A stretch of DNA of 64,000 bases from Halovenus sp037080055 (GTDB taxonomy: Archaea; Halobacteriota; Halobacteria; Halobacteriales; Haloarculaceae), in assembly GCF_037080055.1 (NCBI RefSeq), contig NZ_JBAOJI010000006.1:191615-255614 (forward strand), given 5' to 3'. A model generated the notes under the pieces. The model searched no databases. It was not told the DNA's origin and was given only the letters and a program-made list of their open reading frames with translations. Below, in pieces: positions 43,461-52,513 of the stretch. How positions within the stretch are numbered: position 1 is the first letter of the stretch; every line of letters starts with the position of its first letter. The translations under genes and the position numbers were made by a program.

Positions 43461-44057
43461 GTGAACGAGTCGTACCGGACCGTCGACGGCCGTGGACAGG
43501 CGACGTTCGAGATCAGCGGGTCGGAGTTCATCGGCCACGTCAGCCCCGCCGAAACCGTCGCGGCGGCCGAGCAGTTCGTCGACGCGATCAGTGAAGAGTA
43601 TTCGGATGCGACACACAACGTCCCCGCCTACCGGGTGCGCGCCAAACCGTTGCGGGAGTACGCAAGCGACGACAGCGAACCCAGCGGCAGCGCCGGCAAA
43701 CCCGCTCTGAACGTCCTCGAACAGGAAGAACTGGAGAACGTCGTCGCGGTCGTCACCCGCTACTACGGCGGGACGAAACTCGGCGTCGGGGGTCTCGCCC
43801 GTGCGTACTCGCGAGGAGTCAAGGAGGCAATCGAAGACGCCGAAATTGTCGAAGAGCGCCCGCACGAGCGATTCTCGATCACCGTCGAATACGACGACTC
43901 CGGGAGCGTCCGCGGCATTCTCGAAAGCGAGGGCGTCGAGTTCGAGGCGAGTTACGAGGCAGATGTCTGCTTCGACGTGCGGGTCCCGAAACCGGAGGCT
44001 AGCGAACTGCGGGACCGGATCCGTAGCGCGACCAGCGGACGTGCGGCGTTCGAGTAA
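43461..44057 (+). CDS. IMPACT/YigZ family protein
   Basis: 198 aa from GTG. The family signature is clear: YRTVDGRGQATFEISGSEFIGH at the start, ATHNVPAYRV, DSEPSGSAGKPALNVL and the diagnostic YYGGTKLGVGGLARAYS, then a C-terminal ferredoxin-like half (FSITVEYDDSGSVRGIL). YigZ/IMPACT proteins are small conserved factors; eukaryotic IMPACT modulates translation control. Archaeal role unknown. Confidence 0.93.
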   Translation: MNESYRTVDGRGQATFEISGSEFIGHVSPAETVAAAEQFVDAISEEYSDATHNVPAYRVRAKPLREYASDDSEPSGSAGKPALNVLEQEELENVVAVVTRYYGGTKLGVGGLARAYSRGVKEAIEDAEIVEERPHERFSITVEYDDSGSVRGILESEGVEFEASYEADVCFDVRVPKPEASELRDRIRSATSGRAAFE

Positions 44058-44735
44058 TCACTCGGTTCGGAACGCCCGGTCGCCCGCATCGCCCAGTCCC
44101 GGCACGATGAATCCCTCTTCGTTCAGATGATCGTCGATAGAGACGGTCACCAGTTCGGCACCGGGGAACTCTCCGTCGATCCGTTCGAGGCCGTCGGGCG
44201 CGCTGACCGCCGAGAGAACGAGCAACTGCTCCGGATCGGCTTCACCGTCGAGCAGATGACCGAGCACCGCCGAGAGGGTACTTCCAGTCGCGAGCATCGG
44301 GTCGGCAATGATCACCGTATCCTCGGGACGGATCTCCGGCAGTTTGACGTACTCGACGGAGATTGGGAACGAGCCACTCTCGTCCATCCCGGCGCTCTCG
44401 TCGCGGCTTGCCGAGATGACACCCTGTCGGGCCGCCGGGAAAGCCTTCAGTAGCCCCTCGACAAAGGGCGTCGCTGCGCGGAGCACGTTGATGATCACGA
44501 CATCGTCCAGCCCCTGGATCTGCGGGCCGGTCGTCTCGGTCAGCGGCGTCTCGACCGGGACGTCTTCGGTTTCGAGCCACGTGTCGATGATCTCGTAGCC
44601 ACAGACCCGTCCGAGCCGGACCAGCCCTTTCCGGAACGCGATCTGTTCGGTGTCGACGCTTCGCAACTCCGTGAGCGTGTGTTGTGCGAGCGCGTGCGTG
44701 ATGACAGCACCGTGCTCGCGGTGTTCGACTGACAT
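44058..44735 (-). CDS. upp: Uracil phosphoribosyltransferase
   Basis: 225 aa. PRPP-binding loop DPMLATGSTLSAVLGHLLDG with the Thr-Gly-Ser pattern; IINVLRAATPFVEGLLKAFP, SISVEYVKLPEI region, and VPGLGDAGDRAFRTE at the end, which is a typical Upp C-terminus. It converts uracil to UMP and pairs in function with uridine phosphorylase encoded near the left edge. Ends next to the IMPACT gene (convergent). Confidence 0.95.
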   Translation of the reverse strand: MSVEHREHGAVITHALAQHTLTELRSVDTEQIAFRKGLVRLGRVCGYEIIDTWLETEDVPVETPLTETTGPQIQGLDDVVIINVLRAATPFVEGLLKAFPAARQGVISASRDESAGMDESGSFPISVEYVKLPEIRPEDTVIIADPMLATGSTLSAVLGHLLDGEADPEQLLVLSAVSAPDGLERIDGEFPGAELVTVSIDDHLNEEGFIVPGLGDAGDRAFRTE

Positions 44736-44850
44736 ACCTGCCTGTGGGGTGGGCGGCCCTATGACTGTGGTGTTCTCCGGCCGCAGGGTCGACTCGACTC
44801 GCGCTTTCCGGTTGTCCCGGATTCAAGCCTGCTCGCACCGAAGATGGCGC

Positions 44851-45594
44851 ATGATCGATCCCGACCTCTCTGGACGGACGGCACTGGTGACCGGAAGCGC
44901 GAAAGGCGTCGGCCGGGAGTTCCTGCTCGCGCTGGCCGACTGCGGCGCGGACGTGGCTGTCCACTACCGGTCGAGCGCCGACGAAGCGGAGACTGTCCGC
45001 GAGACGATTGCACAGCGTGAGGACTCGGGTGCAATCACCACCGTCCAGGCAGATGTGACCGAACCCGACGCGGTCGACCACCTCTTCGACGAGGTGGAAG
45101 ACGCACTCGGGACGGTCGACATTCTCGTCAACAACGTCGGTGCGTTCGCGCCGCGACACTGGGAGGAACTGGACCACGAGACGTGGCAGACGGTCATCGA
45201 GACCAACCTCTACGGCACCTATCTCTGCTCGAAACGCGCGCTGCCTGGTATGCGCGAGCAGTCGTTCGGCCGCATCGTCAACGTCGGCTACGCCTCCAGC
45301 GAGAAGGGGCTGGTCAGCCCGAAGAACTTCCCGTATTTCGTCGCCAAATCTGGCGTGCTGATGTTCACGCGGATGCTCGCAGCAGATACCCAATCAGACG
45401 GCATCACGGTCAACGCCGTCTCGCCGTACACCGTCGAGAACTCCGCGGAGTTTCCCGACGAACTCCCGCGGGGCCGAGCCGCCAAGTTCGAGGACATGAA
45501 TCAGGCGCTGCTCTTTTTCCTCGAAGAGGGCAGCGAGTACATCAGCGGGCAGAATGTCGAGGTCAGCGGTGGGTGGCTCCCCGAGTCCGTCTGA
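44851..45594 (+). CDS. Short-chain dehydrogenase/reductase
   Basis: 247 aa from ATG 44851. TGSAKGVG gives the nucleotide loop, VNNVGAFAPRHWEE the NNxG motif, and YFVAK the Y-x3-K active site, with Ser in GYASS just before. It ends SGGWLPESV as in FabG-like enzymes. Substrate unknown. The 115-bp gap to the divergent upp gene shows no gene. Confidence 0.92.
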   Translation: MIDPDLSGRTALVTGSAKGVGREFLLALADCGADVAVHYRSSADEAETVRETIAQREDSGAITTVQADVTEPDAVDHLFDEVEDALGTVDILVNNVGAFAPRHWEELDHETWQTVIETNLYGTYLCSKRALPGMREQSFGRIVNVGYASSEKGLVSPKNFPYFVAKSGVLMFTRMLAADTQSDGITVNAVSPYTVENSAEFPDELPRGRAAKFEDMNQALLFFLEEGSEYISGQNVEVSGGWLPESV

Positions 45595-45675
45595 GCACCG
45601 AGCGGGCGACAATCCGCCTGAGTCGGGTGGATCGAACCCGAGTACATATACCGACTGAGCAAGAATACCGCACAC

Positions 45676-46269
45676 ATGCCGAACTATCCGACACACGCAC
45701 GCTGGGGGAGAATCGGGGCGGCGGCGATGGGATCCGTCGTCGCCGGCACCGTCTACTTCCTCTTTCTCTCGGCGATTCTCGCCTTCGCAGCCGGAATCGG
45801 GGCCGCCGCGGCGACGTTCGTGGGGTCGATCTATCCCGATATCGATCACCACACTTCCAAACCGCGACAGAAGGCCGTCCGGTGGTTTCAGGGCCTGGTC
45901 GTCCTCGCAATCGCCTCGCTGGCAGGGTTGGGCTGGACGGAGTTCGTCCCGGCCATCGAGTCGCTGACCACCCGGCTCGGGGTCGGCCTCCCGGTCCCGC
46001 CGGAAGTCACCGGAGCGGTGCTGATCGTGCTGGTCGCAATCGTCGCGACGGGGCTGGTCGACCCGGTGATCGGACTGGTCACCAACCGACACCGCGGCTG
46101 GACCCACAGCGTGCCGATCAACGCCGTGCTGATGGCGCTGCTGCTCGGCGGCCTCTGGCTGTTGCTCGGTGGGCTCTCCTTCGAGCGCCGCGTGACAGCA
46201 CTGGTCGTGACCGGGACCTTCTACATCGGGACGCTGATTCATCTCGGCCTCGACGGCGAAATCCCGTAG
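45676..46269 (+). CDS. YdjM-type (DUF457) membrane metal-dependent hydrolase
   Basis: 197 aa with about four to five membrane helices. Metal-site residues fit the family: NYPTHARWG, YPDIDHHTSKP, NRHRGWTHS and LIHLGLDGEIP, four His/Asp clusters in order. YdjM relatives are membrane-bound hydrolases of unclear substrate. A short 81-bp gap precedes it. Confidence 0.88.
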   Translation: MPNYPTHARWGRIGAAAMGSVVAGTVYFLFLSAILAFAAGIGAAAATFVGSIYPDIDHHTSKPRQKAVRWFQGLVVLAIASLAGLGWTEFVPAIESLTTRLGVGLPVPPEVTGAVLIVLVAIVATGLVDPVIGLVTNRHRGWTHSVPINAVLMALLLGGLWLLLGGLSFERRVTALVVTGTFYIGTLIHLGLDGEIP

Positions 46270-46360
46270 TCTGCAATCCACGACCAGCCCGTCACCGACG
46301 GTCTATCGATTCACTCTTACAGATTTTCTCGGCCAATTCTCTCGGGGCTACACGGGAGGA

Positions 46361-48274
46361 CTACGCTGTCTCTTCTGACCGAGTCTCTAGATCGGCGAGC
46401 GTTATGATAACTGTCGATCCTTCACCGGTCTCGAAAGAAAGGTCTCCGTCGAGTGCCTCGACGCCCCAACTAAGCTGCCAGAGTCCGAGCCCACGTCCGT
46501 GCTGTAGTTCGGTCTCCGTTCCGGTCGACAGTGGTTCGAGTTCGGCCGCTGGAATACCTGGTCCGTCGTCACGAATCTCGATCCTGTGGCCATCAGCCGT
46601 CGATAGTATCGAAACGTGGACACTCGAGTCCGCATACTTGACGGCGTTTTCCAGCGGACTGAGCAGTGTCGTTCGGAGTATCTCGGCATCGGTCCGAAGC
46701 GTCGCCACAGACGGGAAGTCGGTGCTGATCGTCACCTCGTCGGAGTCGACTTGTGAGAGGAGATCGGACATCACTGACGTGAGGTCGACTGTCTTCGGCT
46801 TAGGATCACGCGTCATCAATTGATCGATGCGCCGGGCGCGCGTGCTGAGTTCTGCCAACCGATCTGCCGTCTCCAATACGGCTTCGGCATGGTCGCCATC
46901 TGTTCGGTCGGACAGCCGTTCCGCGTGGCTCCTGATGATGTCGAGACGATTCCGGACGTTGTGTCTGAGCAGGCGATTGAACACCTCGAGTCGTTGCTCG
47001 CGTTGTTCGCGTTCCTGGATGAACCCCTGTAGGTCATCACGCATGTTCACCATTGCCTCACCGACCGGCCCCGGCACCTCCTCGTCGAGTGCTTCGTCGT
47101 CGAACTCTCGCTGTGCGATCTTTTCTGACTGTTCGGTGATCGTTTCGAGGTAGCGTTTGGTCTTACGGAGACTCGCTTTGAGTTGTCCGACTTCGTCGAT
47201 GCGGTCTCCCTCGGACACGTCGACCGTGAGATCACCCTCGGCGAGCGCTTCCGCCTGCGTCGAGAGTCGTCTGATCGAGTGGATCGGACCGAAATGAGTC
47301 ATCCCGATAAGCAAGAGGAATCCGACAGCAGTGAGTCCAATCAACCCCGCCAGGTCGGTCTGAATCTGATTGGTCACCGCGAGTGCCGTCGACCGAGGAA
47401 CTTCTTTCACTACGACCCAGTTGACGCCGTCGCTCGGCACGCTGTGGTATCCTCTCACCTCTGTGTCGTCCAGTTCGGCACCGCTGAGCGGCGCGAACTG
47501 ATTCGGTCGATCCTCGATCTGTGACTCGACTTCCGTCGCGGTCGCTTCACCCTTGTACGGACGGAACTCGTCGGGGCTGTCCTTCTCGAACATCACGTAG
47601 CCGCTCACACCGCCGAGAACGACCGTATTTGTGTCTTCGGTCGCATCAGCCGCCGTCGCGACCCGTGTGCTCGGATGATACTCGCCGATCAAAACGTGGT
47701 TACCGTCCTGTGTTGGCGAGGCGATTGCGACCGACATATTCCCGTTGTCCAGATAGACCCACGAAACGAGCGTATCTGCCGTGCTATCGAACTGAAACGT
47801 CACTTCGTCGCCGGTCACGGTCTCTCCCCAGTCAATCTGACTCGCGGCCAGCGGCTCACCCGTCAACCCATCACTGCTCGCGATGATCTCCTCAGTCGTT
47901 CCGTTCGACGGCTGCTCTGTCGGCCGCTCGACGATATGGAGACTGACAAGTTCGTCCGGAGGCCGGCTGATCTCTTCGTTCAGTGTGGCCTCTGTCTGTG
48001 TCTGGTTCGACGGATCGATTCCCTCGTGTGACGATAACAACCGAATGGATTCCTGTTCACCCTCGAACCATCTGGCGAGACTCTCCGCTTCGAGTTCTGC
48101 GGTCCCTTCGACTGAATCTAACTGTTCCGCCGTGACCCGATCAGAGACCTGAGCTGTGATGATTGCGCCGCCCGCAATGATGACGATCGTAATGAGCAAC
48201 GAAACGACCAGGAGCTTCAGAGCGTATCGTGACCGAACCTGCTCTGGAAGAAGCTCCGTGGTACGGCGGGCCAT
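46361..48274 (-). CDS. Membrane histidine kinase with extracellular sensor and HAMP
   Basis: 637 aa. Membrane helices at about 20-42 and 308-326 enclose an extracellular sensor region that resembles the Cache-type domain of halobacterial transducers (ARWFEGEQESIRLLSSH). A HAMP (about 326-380) leads to a short coiled coil, HisKA-like LLRHNVRNRLDIIRSH (H438) and an ATPase with ENAVKYADSS, DDGPGIP and GRGLGLW. A TATA-like box about 25-36 bp before the ATG fits a leaderless start. It senses an external or membrane signal. Confidence 0.9.
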   Translation of the reverse strand: MARRTTELLPEQVRSRYALKLLVVSLLITIVIIAGGAIITAQVSDRVTAEQLDSVEGTAELEAESLARWFEGEQESIRLLSSHEGIDPSNQTQTEATLNEEISRPPDELVSLHIVERPTEQPSNGTTEEIIASSDGLTGEPLAASQIDWGETVTGDEVTFQFDSTADTLVSWVYLDNGNMSVAIASPTQDGNHVLIGEYHPSTRVATAADATEDTNTVVLGGVSGYVMFEKDSPDEFRPYKGEATATEVESQIEDRPNQFAPLSGAELDDTEVRGYHSVPSDGVNWVVVKEVPRSTALAVTNQIQTDLAGLIGLTAVGFLLLIGMTHFGPIHSIRRLSTQAEALAEGDLTVDVSEGDRIDEVGQLKASLRKTKRYLETITEQSEKIAQREFDDEALDEEVPGPVGEAMVNMRDDLQGFIQEREQREQRLEVFNRLLRHNVRNRLDIIRSHAERLSDRTDGDHAEAVLETADRLAELSTRARRIDQLMTRDPKPKTVDLTSVMSDLLSQVDSDEVTISTDFPSVATLRTDAEILRTTLLSPLENAVKYADSSVHVSILSTADGHRIEIRDDGPGIPAAELEPLSTGTETELQHGRGLGLWQLSWGVEALDGDLSFETGEGSTVIITLADLETRSEETA

Positions 48275-48392
48275 TTTTTGGCTAATTCAGCCTTGCACAT
48301 ACAAATATCCCGGTCATTGACCACAAGGGAAGCGTTCGCTGGTCGGCATCTCTTTTGATGCGCTACATGTCGTCATGCCGTCGACTTCGGTA

Positions 48393-48983
48393 CTACCGCC
48401 GACCGACGACCCGCGATTGCTCGTGTTCGGGAAACATCTCCGCGACCGCCTCCGCTCCGTACTCCTCGGCGATCAACACTCGAAGCTCCGACTCGTAATC
48501 GCCCTTCTCGATTTCCTCGCTCGGTCCCGTCTCGACGCGCAGGTGTTCTTCGGCGAGTCGGTCGATTGCTCCGCGACCGATCCCCGCCAGTGGCGCGAGA
48601 TGTTCCACGTCGTACCGATCCTCGACGCTCTGTGCAAGCGAGCGGGGGACCGTCGGCACGCGGTCGTCCCGACGAGTTCCGTCCGCGATGCCGTCGAAGT
48701 CGAGTTCGGCGGCACGTTCGAGGGCGTGCTCGTGGACGGTCTGGATGCCGTTGCGGGGATAGCCGTCGTCGACCATCTGCTCGATTGCATCGCGGGCTAC
48801 CTCATCGTCGAGGTCAACGCGGCGGGTCTCGAAGCCGACGGCTTCGCCGGCAGCCATCGCGTGTTCGTAGTCGTCGGTGATCCCGAAGGTACAGCACAGA
48901 ACGGTGAGATCGCAGTGGTCTTCGAGAAGCAGTGCAGCGAGCGTGGAGTCTTTCCCCCCGCTTGAGAGCAGGCCGACCTCCAT
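48393..48983 (-). CDS. PP-loop ATP pyrophosphatase family protein
   Basis: 196 aa. The N-type ATP-pyrophosphatase loop is plain: LLSSGGKDSTLAALLLED, followed by TLVCC-like strands, EAVGFETRRVDLDDE, and DGIADGTRRDDRVPTVPRSLA. Relatives activate a carbonyl or RNA base by adenylation (tRNA thiolation, diphthamide or similar). No zinc cluster is seen. It starts 1 nt after the PDCD5-family gene stop on the same strand, so it is in an operon with it. The exact substrate is unknown. Confidence 0.85.
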   Translation of the reverse strand: MEVGLLSSGGKDSTLAALLLEDHCDLTVLCCTFGITDDYEHAMAAGEAVGFETRRVDLDDEVARDAIEQMVDDGYPRNGIQTVHEHALERAAELDFDGIADGTRRDDRVPTVPRSLAQSVEDRYDVEHLAPLAGIGRGAIDRLAEEHLRVETGPSEEIEKGDYESELRVLIAEEYGAEAVAEMFPEHEQSRVVGRR

Positions 48984-48984
48984 C

Positions 48985-49332
48985 TCACCGGCGCTTGATA
49001 TCGAAGTTTTTCGAGTCCGGCGTCAGTTCCTTGAGGAGCTGTTTCATCTTTTCTTCGTCAATTTCGCCCTGAATACGGCCACTCTGGGCCAGTGCGATGA
49101 TCTGTTGTTCGACTTTTTCGCCCGCGTCGGGTTTGGACATCTTGACGGTGTTGAGTCGCTTGCGCGCGCCATCGCTGAGATGCTGGCGGAGGATGGCCTT
49201 CTTCTGGGCCTCGGCTTCCTGTCGCTGGGCCTCCATGGCCTCTTCTTGGCCCTCTCCCTGCTGTTCCTGCAGCTGTTTTTTCTTCTGTTCGCGGATCTTT
49301 TCTAGTTCTTCGTCGCTTGGCTCGCCGCTCAT
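48985..49332 (-). CDS. PDCD5-family DNA-binding protein
   Basis: 115 aa from ATG 49332; upstream frame lacks family match. A charged, glutamine-rich N-terminal helix (DEELEKIREQKKKQLQEQQ) precedes the three-helix core with ILRQHLSDGARKRLNTVKMSKPDAGEKVEQQIIALAQSGRIQGEIDEE, matching the archaeal PDCD5/MTH1615 family that binds DNA weakly. Its stop is 1 nt from the PP-loop ATG. Confidence 0.93.
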   Translation of the reverse strand: MSGEPSDEELEKIREQKKKQLQEQQGEGQEEAMEAQRQEAEAQKKAILRQHLSDGARKRLNTVKMSKPDAGEKVEQQIIALAQSGRIQGEIDEEKMKQLLKELTPDSKNFDIKRR

Positions 49333-49387
49333 ACTCTCATGTTGGCGAGTACGAGGCAAAATCATTACGGAAGGAACCCTCCACAGA

Positions 49388-50113
49388 TCAGGCAACCTGG
49401 TCGGCATTCTCCCGGGCGATCAGATACAGCGGGACGATGACGATATTCAAACCGGGCAGCGCTGCCATCACCGCCCACTTCTGGGGTCCGCCGGTCCAGT
49501 TGGTCGTCGTCCGCAGATTTAGTGCATCGAGATAGATCGAAAGCGGCAGGAGCAGAAAGGTTGCGGCAAGCCAGCCGACGACGAAGGGTGTCGTCGCGAT
49601 GAAGGCCGCCCCCGGCGAGAAGATGCCGACAAGTCCGATCACGGCCGAGGGAGCAAGTCCGGCGAAGATGCCGTAGACGGCGCTTGCGGTGCCACGAGGC
49701 TCGCCGTCGGGGACGACAGGCGCGTAATACCCCTCGGAAATCGTCAGTATCAGTTCGCGGTCGACCAACTCCTCGGCGCTGGCGACGCCCGCGACAGCGA
49801 GCAGTCGGGCGAGTCGGTCGTCGGGACCGCGGTCTGTCGGCTCGAAGTAGAGTACGAACACCGGCTCGTCGGTCTTTCTGACCGTCAGTCGGACGGCGAC
49901 TGCCTCGGCCGTGTCGATCCCAGCCGGATAGTCCGTCGGGACGTTCGAGGCGGGGACTTCTTCGACCTCGCGGACGACGGCAGTGAACTGCTCGCCTTCG
50001 TCTTCACCGTCGGTGTCCGGCGGACTAGCAATCGGTTCGACTGGCTCCTCCTCGGCCGCTTCAGACTCGTCGGACTCCACTTCGGCGACCGATTGCTCGC
50101 CGTCCTCTGTCAC
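49388..50113 (-). CDS. Membrane protein with acidic N-terminal region
   Basis: 241 aa from GTG 50113; a longer in-frame stretch exists but its residues look non-coding. About 1-45 is acidic, 50-140 a soluble alpha/beta domain (PAGIDTAEAVAVRLTV, VFVLYFEPTDRG), and 150-230 has about three membrane helices (GIFAGLAPSAVIGLVGIF, VGWLAATFLLLPLSIYL, MAALPGLNIVIVPLYL). I do not recognise the family. Divergent from the L1 operon. Confidence 0.65.
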   Translation of the reverse strand: MTEDGEQSVAEVESDESEAAEEEPVEPIASPPDTDGEDEGEQFTAVVREVEEVPASNVPTDYPAGIDTAEAVAVRLTVRKTDEPVFVLYFEPTDRGPDDRLARLLAVAGVASAEELVDRELILTISEGYYAPVVPDGEPRGTASAVYGIFAGLAPSAVIGLVGIFSPGAAFIATTPFVVGWLAATFLLLPLSIYLDALNLRTTTNWTGGPQKWAVMAALPGLNIVIVPLYLIARENADQVA

Positions 50114-50235
50114 AGTACTGCTCTTTCGGGGCGCAGTCCTCAAAACGATGCTGTTTGTCCGCTCCGCCACCGAATCGGTCGGCCGGTCGACCGCGCCAGG
50201 CCGCCGCAGGTGTCCGTTGCACACCGGTTCGACGG

Positions 50236-50242
50236 TTTTAAG
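50236..50242 (+). promoter_or_regulatory. TATA-like box of the L1-L10-P1 operon
   Basis: TTTTAAG, about 90 bp before the L1 ATG, predicts a start near 50265 and a leader of some 65 nt. Confidence 0.45.
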
Positions 50243-50295
50243 TGTCGCATCGGCCTCTTGCCAACCGAGACAGGCTTTCGCCTGTTTCACTGACC

Positions 50296-50327
50296 CGTAG
50301 AAGCCATCTGGCGTACTACGGAGGTGA
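50296..50327 (+). promoter_or_regulatory. L1 leader hairpin and Shine-Dalgarno
   Basis: CGTAG (50296-50300) pairs CTACG (50316-50320), and GCC (50303-50305) pairs GGC (50310-50312), leaving an asymmetric internal loop. GGAGGTGA at 50320-50327 is a strong Shine-Dalgarno 3 nt before the ATG, and its first G is in the stem. In halophiles and methanogens L1 represses its own mRNA by binding such an rRNA-mimic; here that is inferred. Confidence 0.5.
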
Positions 50328-50330
50328 ACA

Positions 50331-50969
50331 ATGGCAGATCAGGAAATAGAGGAGGCAGTCTCTCGCGCGCTTGACGAGTCACCGGCTCGGAACTTCACCG
50401 AGACGGTCGACATTGCCGTCAATCTGCGTGATATTGACCTCAACGATCCATCGAACCGAGTCGACGAGAGCGTCGTCCTGCCGCAAGGCACAGGACAGGA
50501 AACCAGTATTGTCGTGTTCGCGGAGGGCGAGACCGCCATCCGCGCCGAGGAGGTCGCCGATGACGTCCTCGATGCCGACGAACTGGCAGACCTGGGCGAC
50601 GATGACGACGCGGCGAAAGACCTCGCCGAAGACACTGACTTCTTCCTCGCAGAGGAACGACTGATGCAGGATATCGGGCGCTATCTGGGGACCGTTCTCG
50701 GTCCGCGGGGGAAGATGCCCGAACCAGTCAGTCCCGACGACGACATCGTCGAGGTCATCGAACGAATGAAAAACTCTGTGCAGATCCGCAGCGGTGATCG
50801 ACGGACCTTCCACACACGTGTCGGCGCGGAGGATATGTCCGCCGAGGACATCGCCGACAACATCGACGTGATCATCCGTCGTCTCCACGCGGATCTGGAG
50901 AAAGGACCGCTCAACATCGATTCGGTCTACGTCAAGACCACGATGGGCCCGGCCACGGAGGTGGCCTGA
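50331..50969 (+). CDS. rpl1: Large ribosomal subunit protein L1
   Basis: 212 aa, standard for archaeal L1. FTETVDIAVNLRDIDLNDP opens the fold, then LPQGTGQETSIVVFAEGETA, FFLAEERLMQDIGRYLGTVLGPRGKMPEPV (the signature), and VYVKTTMGPATEVA at the end. It builds the L1 stalk that moves deacylated tRNA. L10 follows after 1 nt. The upstream gene is on the other strand, so L11 is not part of this operon here. Confidence 0.98.
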   Translation: MADQEIEEAVSRALDESPARNFTETVDIAVNLRDIDLNDPSNRVDESVVLPQGTGQETSIVVFAEGETAIRAEEVADDVLDADELADLGDDDDAAKDLAEDTDFFLAEERLMQDIGRYLGTVLGPRGKMPEPVSPDDDIVEVIERMKNSVQIRSGDRRTFHTRVGAEDMSAEDIADNIDVIIRRLHADLEKGPLNIDSVYVKTTMGPATEVA

Positions 50970-50970
50970 G

Positions 50971-52020
50971 ATGAGCACACAGGAACGCAAAACCGAGACG
51001 ATTCCCGAGTGGAAGCGACAGGAAGTCGACAAGGTTCGTGACTTCCTCGACCGCTACGACAGCGTCGGCGTCGTCGCGATCACGGGCATTCCGAGCCGAC
51101 AGTTGCAGGACATGCGCCGGAATCTCCACGGGTTTGCAGAACTCCGCGTCTCGCGGAACACGCTGCTCTCCCGCGCACTCGACGAGGCCGGCTCCGGCCG
51201 CGAGGAACTCACCGAGTTCATCAGCGGTCAGGTGGGACTCATCGGCACGAACGAGAACCCCTTCAGCCTCTTCCAGCAGCTGGAAGCCTCGAAGACCTCG
51301 GCGCCGATCAACGCCGGAGAGGTCGCCCCGAACGACATCGTCGTTCCCGAGGGTGACACGGGGATCGATCCCGGTCCGTTCGTCGGCGAACTCCAGAGTG
51401 TCGGCGCGAACGCCCGGATCGAGGAAGGCTCGATTCAGGTGCTCGAAGACTCGACCGTCCTCGAGGCGGGCGAAGAGGTCTCCGCGGATCTCTCGAACGT
51501 CCTCACAGAACTGGGCATCGAGCCAAAAGAGGTCGGTCTCGACCTGCGCGCCGTCTACGCAGACGGTGTGCTGTTCGAGCCAGACGATCTGGAACTCGAC
51601 GTCGAGCAGTACCGCGCGGACATCTCCGCCGCGGCCGCTCGTGGACAGAACCTCGCGCTCAACGCCGAAATCGCGACGAGCCAGACGGTCCCGTCGCTGG
51701 TGGCCAAAGCCAGCGGCGAGGCCAAAAACCTCGCGCTGCACGCGGCAATCGAGAACGAGGAAGTCATGCCCGATCTGATCAGCAAAGCAGACGGGCAGGT
51801 CCGCGCGCTCGCCGCGCAGATCGACGACGAAGAGGCGCTGCCGGAGGAACTGCAGGACCTCGACGAGCCAGCAGCCGATGCACAGACCGACGACCAACCT
51901 GACGACTCCGAGGACGCCGACGAGGAGGAAGCCGAGGCCGACGAGGCCGACGAGGCCGATGCAGAAGACGACGCCGAAGACGACGACGACGTTGGCGACG
52001 CACTCGGAGACATGTTCTAA
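50971..52020 (+). CDS. rpl10: Large ribosomal subunit protein L10 (P0)
   Basis: 349 aa. IPEWKRQEVDKVRDFLDRYDSVGVVAITGIPSRQLQDMRR is the rRNA-binding domain start, with TLLSRALDEAG next. The long C-terminal half has helices for P1 dimers and a very acidic tail rich in Glu/Asp/Ala ending DALGDMF. It anchors P1 dimers on the stalk. Spacing to L1 is 1 nt and to P1 is 9 nt. Confidence 0.97.
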   Translation: MSTQERKTETIPEWKRQEVDKVRDFLDRYDSVGVVAITGIPSRQLQDMRRNLHGFAELRVSRNTLLSRALDEAGSGREELTEFISGQVGLIGTNENPFSLFQQLEASKTSAPINAGEVAPNDIVVPEGDTGIDPGPFVGELQSVGANARIEEGSIQVLEDSTVLEAGEEVSADLSNVLTELGIEPKEVGLDLRAVYADGVLFEPDDLELDVEQYRADISAAAARGQNLALNAEIATSQTVPSLVAKASGEAKNLALHAAIENEEVMPDLISKADGQVRALAAQIDDEEALPEELQDLDEPAADAQTDDQPDDSEDADEEEAEADEADEADAEDDAEDDDDVGDALGDMF

Positions 52021-52029
52021 CACATAACC

Positions 52030-52383
52030 ATGGAATACGTATACGCAGCACTCATCCTGAACGAATCGGGCGAAGAGATCAACGAAGAAAACCTCACGAG
52101 CGTCCTCGAATCCGCGGGCGTCGACGTCGAGCAGTCCCGTGTCAAGGCGCTTGTCGCCGCACTGGAAGACGTCGACATCGAGGAAGCCGTCGAGGAAGCG
52201 ACCGCAGTGCCCGCCGCAGGCGGTGCAGCCGGTGGTTCAAGCGGCGCTGCCCCGGCTGACGCCGGTGGCGAAGAAGAGGCCGAGGAAGAAGAGGCCGAGG
52301 AAGAAGAAGAAGCAGCCGACGAAGGCGACGACGACGAAGAGGACGGCGACGCTGGCGAAGGACTCGGCGAACTCTTCGGCTAA
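52030..52383 (+). CDS. rpl12: Stalk protein P1 (archaeal L12)
   Basis: 117 aa. MEYVYAALILNESGEEINEENL is typical of archaeal P1. The dimerisation helices come next (LTSVLESAGVDVEQSR, LVAALEDVDIEEAVEEA), then an alanine/glycine hinge, a highly acidic run and the terminal GLGELFG, which contacts translation factors. Last gene of the operon. Confidence 0.98.
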   Translation: MEYVYAALILNESGEEINEENLTSVLESAGVDVEQSRVKALVAALEDVDIEEAVEEATAVPAAGGAAGGSSGAAPADAGGEEEAEEEEAEEEEEAADEGDDDEEDGDAGEGLGELFG

Positions 52384-52513
52384 TCCACAACACTTCTTTC
52401 ATTTACTCACTCGATAGCTGCAGCACCGCAGGCAGCGTCAGCGGGCACAGAACTCACGGCGAGAGTGTTGCCAACCAGTCCACCTATACGCGTGTCGCTC
52501 CATAGTCATTGGT

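Noticed and set aside
44242..45393. 383-codon minus frame
   Set aside because: Overlaps upp and the SDR gene in other frames; no family features.
45183..46823. 546-codon plus frame
   Set aside because: Runs through SDR, YdjM and into the kinase on the other strand; shadow frame.
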